A program made the position numbers and the translations under genes. Shown piece after piece: positions 1 through 8,536 of a DNA stretch of 34,848 bases. How positions within the stretch are numbered: position 1 is the stretch's first letter; the number at the start of each line of letters is the position of its first letter. The stretch is from Chloroflexota bacterium (GTDB taxonomy: Bacteria > Chloroflexota > UBA6077), in assembly GCA_021806765.1 (NCBI GenBank), contig JAJZQR010000016.1:1-34848 (forward strand). The letters run 5' to 3'. The notes beneath the pieces were generated by a model. It saw only the letters and a program-made list of their open reading frames with translations, ran no database searches and was not told the DNA's origin.

Positions 1-2
1 CC

Positions 3-860
3 CTGGGTTGTCCCTATCACTGCAGCTTCTGCTGCATCCAGGCCCCCTTCCGCAGCGGCGAGGCCATGCTCGGCTTCAAGAAAGGGGTGAGCAGCTACCG
101 CTTCTGGAGCGTCGAGGCGGTCCTCGCTCAGCTGGACAAGCTGGTCAAGCTCTACGGGGTCAGGAACGTCAAGTTCGCCGACGAGCTGTTCGTCCTGAAC
201 CCGCGCCACGTCCATGGCATCTGCGACGGCATCATCGAGCGGGGCTACGAGCTGAACATCTGGGCGTACGCCAGGGTCGACTCCGTCAAGGACGACATGA
301 TCGAGAAGCTGAAGCGGGCGGGAGTCAACTGGCTGGCCTTCGGCATCGAGGCGGGCAACGACAGAGTCCGCGATGGCGTGTACAAGGGCGTGAGTCAGAC
401 TGAGGTCTACCGAACCGTCCATGCGGTCAGAGACGCGGGCATCTACGTGATCGGCAACTACATCTTCGGCCTGCCCGACGACGACCTGGCCAGCGTGCGG
501 GACACCCTGGACATGGCCCTGAAGCTCAACTGCGAGTTCGCCAACTTCTACTGCGCCATGGCCTACCCGGGCTCCCAGCTGTACCAGGTAGCTCTCAAAG
601 AGGGCTGGCCCCTCCCCGGGAGCTGGTCCGGTTACTCCCAGCACTCGGTGGACACCCTGCCCCTGCCCACCAAGCACCTCTCCGGGGGTGAGGTGCTCCG
701 CTTCCGCGACCACGCCTTCCATCTCTACTTCAACAACCCCACGTACCTTGACATGATCAAAGGGAAGTTCGGTGAAGAGACGGTCGAGCACATCCGAGAG
801 ATGGCGGGCCACAAGCTCGAACGACACTACTCGCGGCCTTCCACGACGGCAGCAATCTGA
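3..860 (+). CDS. B12-type radical SAM protein, 5' end cut by window
   Basis: The reading frame is open to the left edge and the gene begins outside the window. The radical SAM iron-sulphur motif CPYHCSFC (CxxxCxxC) lies in the first visible codons (about 9-32), upstream of the first in-window ATG at 66, so that ATG is not the start. About 285 residues follow with the pattern of a TIM-barrel radical SAM core: a GIEAGNDRV-type stretch (the GIESGS position) and FGLPDDD further on. The missing N-terminus would be expected to carry a cobalamin-binding domain, as in BchE-like and B12-dependent methylase families, but this cannot be seen. The substrate is unknown. The gene lies 58 bases before a second radical SAM gene on the same strand and is probably co-transcribed with it and the glycosyltransferases, which suggests modification of a sugar or a surface polymer (inference). 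Confidence 0.85.
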   Translation: MGCPYHCSFCCIQAPFRSGEAMLGFKKGVSSYRFWSVEAVLAQLDKLVKLYGVRNVKFADELFVLNPRHVHGICDGIIERGYELNIWAYARVDSVKDDMIEKLKRAGVNWLAFGIEAGNDRVRDGVYKGVSQTEVYRTVHAVRDAGIYVIGNYIFGLPDDDLASVRDTLDMALKLNCEFANFYCAMAYPGSQLYQVALKEGWPLPGSWSGYSQHSVDTLPLPTKHLSGGEVLRFRDHAFHLYFNNPTYLDMIKGKFGEETVEHIREMAGHKLERHYSRPSTTAAI

Positions 861-918
861 CGGATTGTCCCTGAAAACATCTTCGCGAACGTGACCGACA
901 ATGCTAGAGAAAGGCGCC

Positions 919-2745
919 ATGAGAGTTCTGTTAGTCCCGCCGAAGAACAACTACCCAATTGCATCGCCTAGCCTTGACATTCCGGGCCAGGGCTTCCCCT
1001 ACATTGCAGGCGCACTGCGGAGAGCAGGGCACGAGGTCCACGGGCTCAATCTCAACTACCTGCACCACAGCGACTCAGCAGAGTCCACTCTGGTGACATC
1101 GCTACGTCGCGCGATCAAGGAGTACCAACCGGACCTCATCGGGCTAGGGGGCCTCTCCGGGGATCATGCCTTCGTGCGTGATGCCATGCTGGCTGCACGT
1201 CGTCTAGCGCCATCCACTCCCATCGTGTCTGGCGGTGGAATCATCACTTACGACCAGCACTATGTCTTCACGGACCTTCGCCCCGACTTCGCCCTTTACG
1301 GCGAGGCCGAAAAGACCATCGTCCAGCTGGCGGACGCTCTGCAGCACGATACAGATATTTCTCACATTCCTAACCTCGCATACTGGGAGAGGGGCAGGCC
1401 TGTCTACACGACCATCTCGCCATCCGACTCGGCGCTAGAAGACCTCGCCATGCCAGACTACGATGCCTTTGACATAGAAGGGTTCTTCGATGGCCTGAAG
1501 TACGCCAACACTCTCTTCGGCCACACTCGCCGTCAGCCGAAGGTCATGCCTATCACCTTGGGGCGCTCTTGTCCCTTCAAATGCACGTTCTGTTGCCACA
1601 CCACTGGACCAAAGTACAGGCAACGTTCTATCGAAAGCGCAATGAAGGAGATTGCCTACTTCTACGACCGGTATGCCTTCAACATTCTGTTCATCTACGA
1701 CGAACTCTTCTCTATTGATGAAGACAGAGTAAGAGAATTCTGCGCCAGAGTGATGGAACTCAAGACACAGTCAAACATGGATTTTGACTGGACCTGTGAT
1801 CTGCGGGTGACTCACGTCAATGCATCCGTGCTCAAGGAGATGAAAGCTGCCGGCTGCATCTTCATTGGATATGGGCTCGAGAGTGCCAGCCCTACGGTGC
1901 TCAGAAGCATGAAGAAGGGGATCACGGTTGAGCAGATGGAGCGAGCCATCCGATTGACTGAGGAAGCTGGCATCGGGGTCCAGGGCAACTTCATCTTCGG
2001 CGACCCCGCCGAGACGGCTGAGACAATCCAGGAAACGATGAGCTTCTTCTATGAGCGCTGCAGAGACGCAATGATCCATCTGAACTATATCACACCATAC
2101 CCAGGCAGCGAAATCTTTCAGTACTGCCTTGATAACGGGATAATTCCAAGTAGGCAACAGTACTACGAGCGGATAGGATGGATTGGGAAACACAAGATCA
2201 ACATGACCAGGATGCCGGATAATCAGTTCTTCGGCCTGGTCAACAGCATAGTGAGTGTCACGGACCCTACGAACCATCACCTTCTAGGCCTGAAGCAGAC
2301 GAAGGCCTTGTCGTGCGAACAGGTGAGCGTCTGTGAGCCCGATAAGGACATGCCCACCCCGTCCCCCCTAAGAGTGCTTGAGATACAGGCTGTCTGCCCG
2401 CATTGCGGGGAACCGAACTCCAACTCCTTGGAGCGATCCAACCCTCTGGAAGCAGGATTGGTGAGGACATATTGCCGCCAGTGCCACAAGCGATTCAACA
2501 TCGAAGTCCGTGCGGAAACTCTTGAATCCTTTGCCGAGGATGCTCAACCAAGGTTGGTACAGGCGAACTACAAGGGCTTCAACATAGTTCGCTACGACTC
2601 CAGATACTATGCCCTCTCTCAGAGCTTGGGCCCTACTGATCTGGCAACAACCAGCCAAGCTGCCGCTGCTACATATCGGGCGATGAGAAAGTGGTTTGAA
2701 TCCGATTCAGTCCAGGATGTGAGACATCAGATAGACAGCAATTGA
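919..2745 (+). CDS. B12-binding radical SAM protein with C-terminal zinc ribbon
   Basis: The 608-residue product starts with a cobalamin-binding-type Rossmann region (MRVLLVPPK, then a GLGGLSGD stretch). The radical SAM core has Cys218, Cys222 and Cys225 in SCPFKCTFC, GLESAS and FGDPAET. The C-terminus has an unusual extension with CPHC (493, 496) and CRQC (519, 522), a likely zinc ribbon, followed by a short domain that I do not recognise. I chose the ATG at 919 because GAGAAAGG sits just upstream; an in-frame ATG at 901 would add six residues and lacks such a site. Base composition stands out: sampled 60-base lines have about 37-55% GC, against 60-75% in neighbours, which suggests recent acquisition. 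B12 radical SAM enzymes commonly do C-methylation or ring rearrangements; the actual reaction is unknown. Confidence 0.88.
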   Translation: MRVLLVPPKNNYPIASPSLDIPGQGFPYIAGALRRAGHEVHGLNLNYLHHSDSAESTLVTSLRRAIKEYQPDLIGLGGLSGDHAFVRDAMLAARRLAPSTPIVSGGGIITYDQHYVFTDLRPDFALYGEAEKTIVQLADALQHDTDISHIPNLAYWERGRPVYTTISPSDSALEDLAMPDYDAFDIEGFFDGLKYANTLFGHTRRQPKVMPITLGRSCPFKCTFCCHTTGPKYRQRSIESAMKEIAYFYDRYAFNILFIYDELFSIDEDRVREFCARVMELKTQSNMDFDWTCDLRVTHVNASVLKEMKAAGCIFIGYGLESASPTVLRSMKKGITVEQMERAIRLTEEAGIGVQGNFIFGDPAETAETIQETMSFFYERCRDAMIHLNYITPYPGSEIFQYCLDNGIIPSRQQYYERIGWIGKHKINMTRMPDNQFFGLVNSIVSVTDPTNHHLLGLKQTKALSCEQVSVCEPDKDMPTPSPLRVLEIQAVCPHCGEPNSNSLERSNPLEAGLVRTYCRQCHKRFNIEVRAETLESFAEDAQPRLVQANYKGFNIVRYDSRYYALSQSLGPTDLATTSQAAAATYRAMRKWFESDSVQDVRHQIDSN

Positions 2746-2791
2746 AGGGGCCAGATGGAGAGCAAGAAGGTAGAAGGATGAGACTAGCACA

Positions 2792-5700
2792 ATGACAGAG
2801 GGTCTTCCTGACAGTTCCACCGCGCAGCTTTTCGATGCTGGAAACTACGCTGCCTCCGCTATGACCGGCAGTCAGCAGGATTGGCGGACCTTCGCGGCTC
2901 ACGGCCTGGTCGGCAATACTCGATCAGCGGTGCAAGGGCTTGCGCGATTCGATGATCCGGAGGCCCGGTTCTACTTAGCGGTGGCCCGATGGATCGACGG
3001 CGACGAGGCTGCTGCGGTGCAAGAACTGGAGAAGGTCCAAACGCCTCACGCCCAGAACTTGCTTCGGCTGATTCGCCAGCCCAAGATCAACATTCTGGCC
3101 CAACTTCGGTGGGACAGGATGGCGCAGTGGGATCTGCTGACAGCTGCCTCCGGTGACAAGAAGTTCGCCATCAGGAACGTCAGCTATCACCCGAACGATC
3201 TTCCCAACCGGCCCTATGCCGATGTGCACAGCTTCTACGATCGGGACAACCCACCGGATTTCTACGTCTGCGCCATGGTGGAGTGGCACGCCCTTCCACC
3301 CAACCTGCAGGAGCTACCCTGCCCGATCTTGGGCCAGACTGCCGACTACGACCTTCACCTACAGACGGTTCATCCCTGGCTGCAGCTGTTCGACGAGTTG
3401 GTGGTGACCGATCCCACCGAGTGGCAGGACGTGAGCCGGCTGGTCGACGCTCCGGTCTCGACCTTTCCGAAGACCTTCGGCATCCCCGAGAATCTGCCCC
3501 GTCTGGAAAGGCATTCTCGGCCCCTGGATCTGTTCCTCTCGGGGTCGCTGCTCCATCCATACCACCCTGACAAGGCCCGACTATTTCACCAACTGCTGCA
3601 CGCGCCCGGGATCACGTCGAAGCTGATCAACGGCTTCACCGCGGTAGACGAGTACAGCCGTCTGCTCAACGACTCCAAGGCATGTTTCACCTACGTGCGG
3701 CACTCAGGCGCCACACCGAGCCGAGGCATCGAGGCGCTCAGCATGGGGTGCGCTGCCATCGTGCAGAGGGGCTGCGTACTCGAGCTGTACCTCGGACAAG
3801 ACGAGGGCCTCCTGACCTACGACTATGATGCAGGCGACCTGGTCCCTACTATACGAAGGGTGCTGGATCAGTGGCCCGAGTACGAGCAGCGTGCTCTGCG
3901 CGGTGCGAAGATCGTCCGCAGAGAGTTCTCCATGGGGAAGGTCGCGTCCCAGTATCTGCGGTTCCTCACCTTCTTGGCGGCCAAGCCCCGGGGTGAGCGC
4001 AAGATGCAACCGGAAGACTCGCTGATCCAGAAGCGGGGCATACTGCAGAAGGGGCTACTACTGGGTTCCCCCCAGGTATACCAGCGCCAGCTCCAGGCCA
4101 ACCTCGCGCGCTGGGAGCCGCAACTGGAGAACGCCACGACACCCAACATCCTCATCGATGTGGCGAGGGAGCAGGTCCTCGAGTACAGCGCAGCTGTTCT
4201 CGACGTCAATGGAAAACCGGCCGACGGTGCCTTGCTCGACGGCGCCCTCAGCCTCTATCGGAGCGGGCTGGACCGCTATCCGCGGTCGCTGGCGCTCCGC
4301 TTCAACTTCGTCCGAACCGCCCTGCACTTCGGCCAGCCGTCGGACGTCGTGGAGGCGCTGGGTCTCGCCCGACGCACTCTGGAACAGCCCCAATCTCACT
4401 GGTTGGTGGACCCGATGGAAGACGTCTTCCCGTGGGACTTCTTCCCGACCCACTTCGACTACCGCGGCTATTTCGATACCATCGCCGGCCAGGTCATGGG
4501 GCAACCAGCTACCGGACCATCGACCGTAGAGCTGATCCAAGCCTCTTTGCACAACTACCTTGCCCATTACGAGGATGCGCTGGCTCATCAGAAGAAAGCC
4601 GCTGCCCTCAACCCCGCTTTCCCCCACCATAGGATGAGACTGGCTCTGGAGCTCTTGAAACAGGGTAGAGCAGAGGACTTCGCCAAGGCAGGCCCACTCC
4701 TGGTGGAACTAGCGCGAGACTCGATACTGTTCGAGCAGGCGATCCGGCTGCTCCAGCACCTGCACGAGAAAGGTCTGTTCAGCTGCTCGCAGATCGAGGA
4801 GTTGCAGGCTGCCCTCCAGCGGGCCAACAAGAACATGGATACCCTTGAGGGCACGGGGCCCGATGGCCTGCAACCGACCTCGGCAGAGGCGCCGCCCCCG
4901 CCGCCTGCACGGGTTACCGGCAAGGTGACCGTTCACAAGCGTCGGAAAGCCGCGACTGCGGCCAAGGTGTCGGTGGTCTTGCTGGACTGGTCCTGTCGAG
5001 AGAGCTTCCACTGTTTCAAGTGGTTGTCGGAGCAGACGGTGCCCCGGGACCAGTACGAATTAATATGGGTTGAGCTCTATGACCGTGTCGCGCCCGAGGT
5101 CATGAAGGGGGCCGACGTGGTTCTTACCTGCAACCAGCAGGGCATGTACCACAAGCACGAGGGCTACAACGAGGCGCTCCTTCTGGCCTCCGGCAAAGTA
5201 GTCACGGTCTGCGATAGCGACGCCATCTTCCCACCGGACTATATAGAGTCCATCATCAAGGGGTTCGGACTGGACAGCCAGGAGGAACCCGCTGCCAAGG
5301 TGCTTCTGCACCACGAATACCGCTCGCCGGCGAGTTACCCCGCGCGGCTGTCGAGTCTTCAGCAGCTGATGAGTTTCCAGTGGAAACCGCTCTGGCCCAA
5401 CGCCGGTGCGTCGGTGTCCGTGGCCGTCAGGGATGCCATCCGTTTCGCCGGCTTCGACGAGCATCCGGGCTACCGCGGCTATCTTTGCGGGCCGTACGAG
5501 CTGGCATGGCGGCTCGTGAACGCCGGTCTGCCCGAAGTCTGGCACGAGAATGCTTACCTGTTCCATTTCGCCCATCCCCATGCTTCGCAGACCGCCAACG
5601 AGCCAGGCTGGAACGAGATGGTATTCCCCCACATCGACTACCACGCCGGACTGGCCGTGGAGGCCTTCTCCACCGGTCGGGTACTGCCGCTTCAGCCGCA

Positions 5701-8536
5701 TCCCGAGATACAGAAGCGCAGGATGGAGTCTCGCCGGATCGGAACTCAGTTTGAGGTCAAGTACTCTCGGATGCTGGGCTCGACCCAGCTGGCCCAGGTG
5801 ACCGCCCTGCTTCAGGGGCATCGGGGTTCGGATGCCACAGACTCGGCAACTGCCCCGGGAGCCGCCGCAGCCCGGCTGGCCGCCATCCCCGCCGTTCAGG
5901 CACCGCCACCGGTCTCGGTCTACCAGGGCTCCGATCGCTACCTGGTCTCTGCGCTGGTACCAACCTACAACCATGAGCGCTTCATGCGAGGGCTGTTGCA
6001 GGATCTTGAGGCCCAGACCATCGCGAATCGCCTGGAGATAGTCATCGTAGATACCGCATCTCCCACCAACGAGCGAGCCATCGTGCAGGAGTTCCAGAAG
6101 CGATACGACAACATCGTCTACGTGCGCGTCAGCCACAAGGAGAACTCCCACGAGGCCATCAACCGATGTCTTCGGATGGCTCGTGGCAAGTACGTGACCC
6201 TTGCCTGCACCGACGATCGGCATCGACGAGACGCCTATGAGCGCATGGTGGCTGTCCTGGATTCGAGGCCCGACGTAGCCCTCGTCTACGCCAACTCTCA
6301 CCTCACTACAAAGGAAAACGAGACCCTCGATGCCCACAAGCCACAGATGATCATCAAGTGCCGCGACTTCGACCCGCTCACGCTGATCCGAAACTGCTTC
6401 GTCGGCCCCCAGCCGATGTGGCGAAGGAGTCTCCACGATCGGTACGGCTACCTCGACGAAACGCTGGAGAAGGCGGCCGACTGGGACATGTGGCTCAGGT
6501 TCGCGGAGGGCGAGACCTTCTTGCACATCGACGAGCTGCTGGGCCTCTACCTGGACTCGCCAACCAGCAGTGAGCACATCAACCCCGAGTTGTCTCGACG
6601 GGAGGCCGTCACGGTGCACCAGAGGTACCTTCACCGGGTTCCTGCTCTTCTGAAGAAGCAGGAGATGGCACAGAGCAACGCGCCATCAGAATCCGGAGTC
6701 CTGGTTCTCGTTCCCAGGGGTGCGGTGGCCACGAACAACTTGGAGCGCTGCGTGCAGCAGATCAGGGACTCCGGGCGGCGTCTCGACGATTTCAAGTGCA
6801 CAGTAGTGAAGCTCAAAGCCGAAGACCCCGACAACAGCCTCGGAGTCGAGGTGTCGCCAGGGACTGCCACCGCGTTGGACGCATTGCAGAGAGCTACCGC
6901 AACGGAGGCCCGGTTCGTGGCCCTGGTGTCGCCCGACGTCACCGTTTCACCCGACTGGCTTGAAAGGATGATCGCCGTGGCGAAATCGGCGCCGGAAATA
7001 GCCGCGGTCGGACCTGTTGCACGAATTGCACCCGTGCCTCAGCGAGTGACGGGGCCGAAGGCTGCCCCTGGCGAGCGTGCGGGTGGGCACTCGCGGGCAT
7101 CTCAGGAAACCCCCTGGGATGAGGTCGATTACCTGGGCGGCTTCTGTCTGCTGCTGAAAATCCAGGCTGTGCAGCAAGTGGGTGGCGTTCCCAAGGATCT
7201 CCCGCTGGCAGAAGCCCTTTGGCAGCTATACGGCCGGCTTCGCGCCGCCGGCTTCAAGCTGGCCCGCGCCCGGGAGATCTACGTCGAGCACGAGAGGATG
7301 ACAGAGGAGGAAGGCAGCCGCTACGACGAACTGGCTTCCGCGCAGCAGGCAACCAACGAGGCTCTTGCCCCCGGCAGCAGTGCGCTGCAGGCGGGGGATC
7401 TGGAAGGGGCAGTACGGGAGTTCAGCCTGGCCGCCAAGCGCTTCCCAGACACAGCGGATATCCATGCCGCACTCGGCGCGACCCTGATGGCTCTCGAAAG
7501 GTACGAGGAGGCAGTTGCAGCCCTGCGGCGGTCCGCGGAGCTAGCCCCGCAGGCTGCACCTCTCCACGATCAACTGGGCGTCGCCCTGTTCCGGGCCGGA
7601 GACCTTCGCGGCGCCGAGTCGGAGTTCCTGAGAGCCCGGGATCTCGACCCCAGGGACATGCAGTGCCGTCTGAACCTGGCAGATCTGCATTGGAGCCAGC
7701 GACGCTATGACGAGGCCACGGCAGTGATCAGAGACGCCCTCAAGCTGGATCCCAACCACCCTGATGCAATCTCCACCTTCGGGTTTCTCTGCCTGGATCT
7801 CGGGGATGTCGATGGAGCCAAGATGGCCGCCGAGCGGCTGCGGACAGTCGCCCCCGAGCACTCGGACATCGATACCCTTCAGCGAGGGATCTCGGGTCTG
7901 CGCCAGGACGGTACCCAGCCTGACCTCGGCGCCGCCCTAGATGCAACCAGTCAGCTCCTGAGAGATGGAAGCGCTGCTCTCGATCGAGGCGATCTCGACG
8001 CCGCCGTAGTCGAGTTCTCCAGGCTTGTCCAGGAGATGCCCGGTCTCGCCGCAGCACATACGGCGCTCGGGTCGACCCTGATGGCGCTGGAGCGAGTGGA
8101 CGAGGCTATCCCCTCGCTGCATCGCGCCGCGGAACTCGCCCCAACCGCTCCCGCCCTTCACAATCAGTTAGGGGTGGCTCTGTATCAGACCAATGACCTG
8201 GAGGGCGCCGAAGCGGCCTTCGCAAGGGCGCGAGAGGCCGACCCCAGCGACATTGGGACTCTGCTTAACCTGATCGACCTGTATCGCACCCAGAACCGCT
8301 ACGTAGAAGCGACGGAACTGGTGAAGGAAGCGCTGCGGTTGAATCCCAACCATGGAGACGTGCTCATATCTTTCGCTATCTTGAGCCTGGAACTGGGAGA
8401 CTTGGAGGGCGCCGAGATGGCCCTGGCTCGTCTCCTGGCCACCAACCCGGATCACCCGGAAGCGGATGCGCTGAGGCAGGCCATCGAGGGGGCACGAGGC
8501 GTCACGTTGCCAGAGGAAGCAGGGGTAGCCCGGTGA
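2792..8536 (+). CDS. Giant multi-domain glycosyltransferase (CgeB-like + GT2 regions + TPRs)
   Basis: A 1914-residue protein. Residues about 95-400 resemble CgeB/GT4-like transferases, with SRGIEALSMGC near 310 and a GLLTYDYDAGDL segment. Residues about 440-690 are helical and TPR-like. A Pro/Ala-rich linker leads to a first GT2 region (KVSVVLLDWS near 725, acidic VCDSDA near 807). A clearer second GT2 follows (LVPTYNHERF near 1055, VDTASP, TDDRHR near 1139). A weaker third GT2-like region runs about 1300-1500 (VSPDVTVSPDW; YLGGFCLLLK). The last 380 residues are TPRs in two duplicated blocks. No signal peptide or membrane segment is evident, so it should be cytoplasmic. It lies 46 bases after the radical SAM gene, and its stop overlaps the next gene's GTG (GTGA). 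It probably assembles a glycan directly on a protein, the TPRs binding the acceptor (inference). The weak site AAGGATGAG precedes the ATG. Confidence 0.85.
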   Translation: MTEGLPDSSTAQLFDAGNYAASAMTGSQQDWRTFAAHGLVGNTRSAVQGLARFDDPEARFYLAVARWIDGDEAAAVQELEKVQTPHAQNLLRLIRQPKINILAQLRWDRMAQWDLLTAASGDKKFAIRNVSYHPNDLPNRPYADVHSFYDRDNPPDFYVCAMVEWHALPPNLQELPCPILGQTADYDLHLQTVHPWLQLFDELVVTDPTEWQDVSRLVDAPVSTFPKTFGIPENLPRLERHSRPLDLFLSGSLLHPYHPDKARLFHQLLHAPGITSKLINGFTAVDEYSRLLNDSKACFTYVRHSGATPSRGIEALSMGCAAIVQRGCVLELYLGQDEGLLTYDYDAGDLVPTIRRVLDQWPEYEQRALRGAKIVRREFSMGKVASQYLRFLTFLAAKPRGERKMQPEDSLIQKRGILQKGLLLGSPQVYQRQLQANLARWEPQLENATTPNILIDVAREQVLEYSAAVLDVNGKPADGALLDGALSLYRSGLDRYPRSLALRFNFVRTALHFGQPSDVVEALGLARRTLEQPQSHWLVDPMEDVFPWDFFPTHFDYRGYFDTIAGQVMGQPATGPSTVELIQASLHNYLAHYEDALAHQKKAAALNPAFPHHRMRLALELLKQGRAEDFAKAGPLLVELARDSILFEQAIRLLQHLHEKGLFSCSQIEELQAALQRANKNMDTLEGTGPDGLQPTSAEAPPPPPARVTGKVTVHKRRKAATAAKVSVVLLDWSCRESFHCFKWLSEQTVPRDQYELIWVELYDRVAPEVMKGADVVLTCNQQGMYHKHEGYNEALLLASGKVVTVCDSDAIFPPDYIESIIKGFGLDSQEEPAAKVLLHHEYRSPASYPARLSSLQQLMSFQWKPLWPNAGASVSVAVRDAIRFAGFDEHPGYRGYLCGPYELAWRLVNAGLPEVWHENAYLFHFAHPHASQTANEPGWNEMVFPHIDYHAGLAVEAFSTGRVLPLQPHPEIQKRRMESRRIGTQFEVKYSRMLGSTQLAQVTALLQGHRGSDATDSATAPGAAAARLAAIPAVQAPPPVSVYQGSDRYLVSALVPTYNHERFMRGLLQDLEAQTIANRLEIVIVDTASPTNERAIVQEFQKRYDNIVYVRVSHKENSHEAINRCLRMARGKYVTLACTDDRHRRDAYERMVAVLDSRPDVALVYANSHLTTKENETLDAHKPQMIIKCRDFDPLTLIRNCFVGPQPMWRRSLHDRYGYLDETLEKAADWDMWLRFAEGETFLHIDELLGLYLDSPTSSEHINPELSRREAVTVHQRYLHRVPALLKKQEMAQSNAPSESGVLVLVPRGAVATNNLERCVQQIRDSGRRLDDFKCTVVKLKAEDPDNSLGVEVSPGTATALDALQRATATEARFVALVSPDVTVSPDWLERMIAVAKSAPEIAAVGPVARIAPVPQRVTGPKAAPGERAGGHSRASQETPWDEVDYLGGFCLLLKIQAVQQVGGVPKDLPLAEALWQLYGRLRAAGFKLARAREIYVEHERMTEEEGSRYDELASAQQATNEALAPGSSALQAGDLEGAVREFSLAAKRFPDTADIHAALGATLMALERYEEAVAALRRSAELAPQAAPLHDQLGVALFRAGDLRGAESEFLRARDLDPRDMQCRLNLADLHWSQRRYDEATAVIRDALKLDPNHPDAISTFGFLCLDLGDVDGAKMAAERLRTVAPEHSDIDTLQRGISGLRQDGTQPDLGAALDATSQLLRDGSAALDRGDLDAAVVEFSRLVQEMPGLAAAHTALGSTLMALERVDEAIPSLHRAAELAPTAPALHNQLGVALYQTNDLEGAEAAFARAREADPSDIGTLLNLIDLYRTQNRYVEATELVKEALRLNPNHGDVLISFAILSLELGDLEGAEMALARLLATNPDHPEADALRQAIEGARGVTLPEEAGVAR
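7380..8505 (+). repeat. Internal tandem duplication of a TPR block
   Basis: Two consecutive blocks of roughly 530 bases (about 7380-7910 and 7973-8503) encode aligned TPR arrays. Examples are GATLMALERYEEAV against GSTLMALERVDEAI, HDQLGVALFRAGDL against HNQLGVALYQTNDL, and EALRLNPNH against DALKLDPNH. The nucleotides are also similar (ACCCTGATGGC occurs in both). A spacer of about 20 residues separates them. It is part of the giant glycosyltransferase gene. Confidence 0.8.

Noticed and set aside
5060..6634. 524-codon open frame on the minus strand inside the giant glycosyltransferase
   Set aside because: Antisense shadow in GC-rich coding DNA; no recognisable domain, while the plus frame has clear GT2 motifs throughout.
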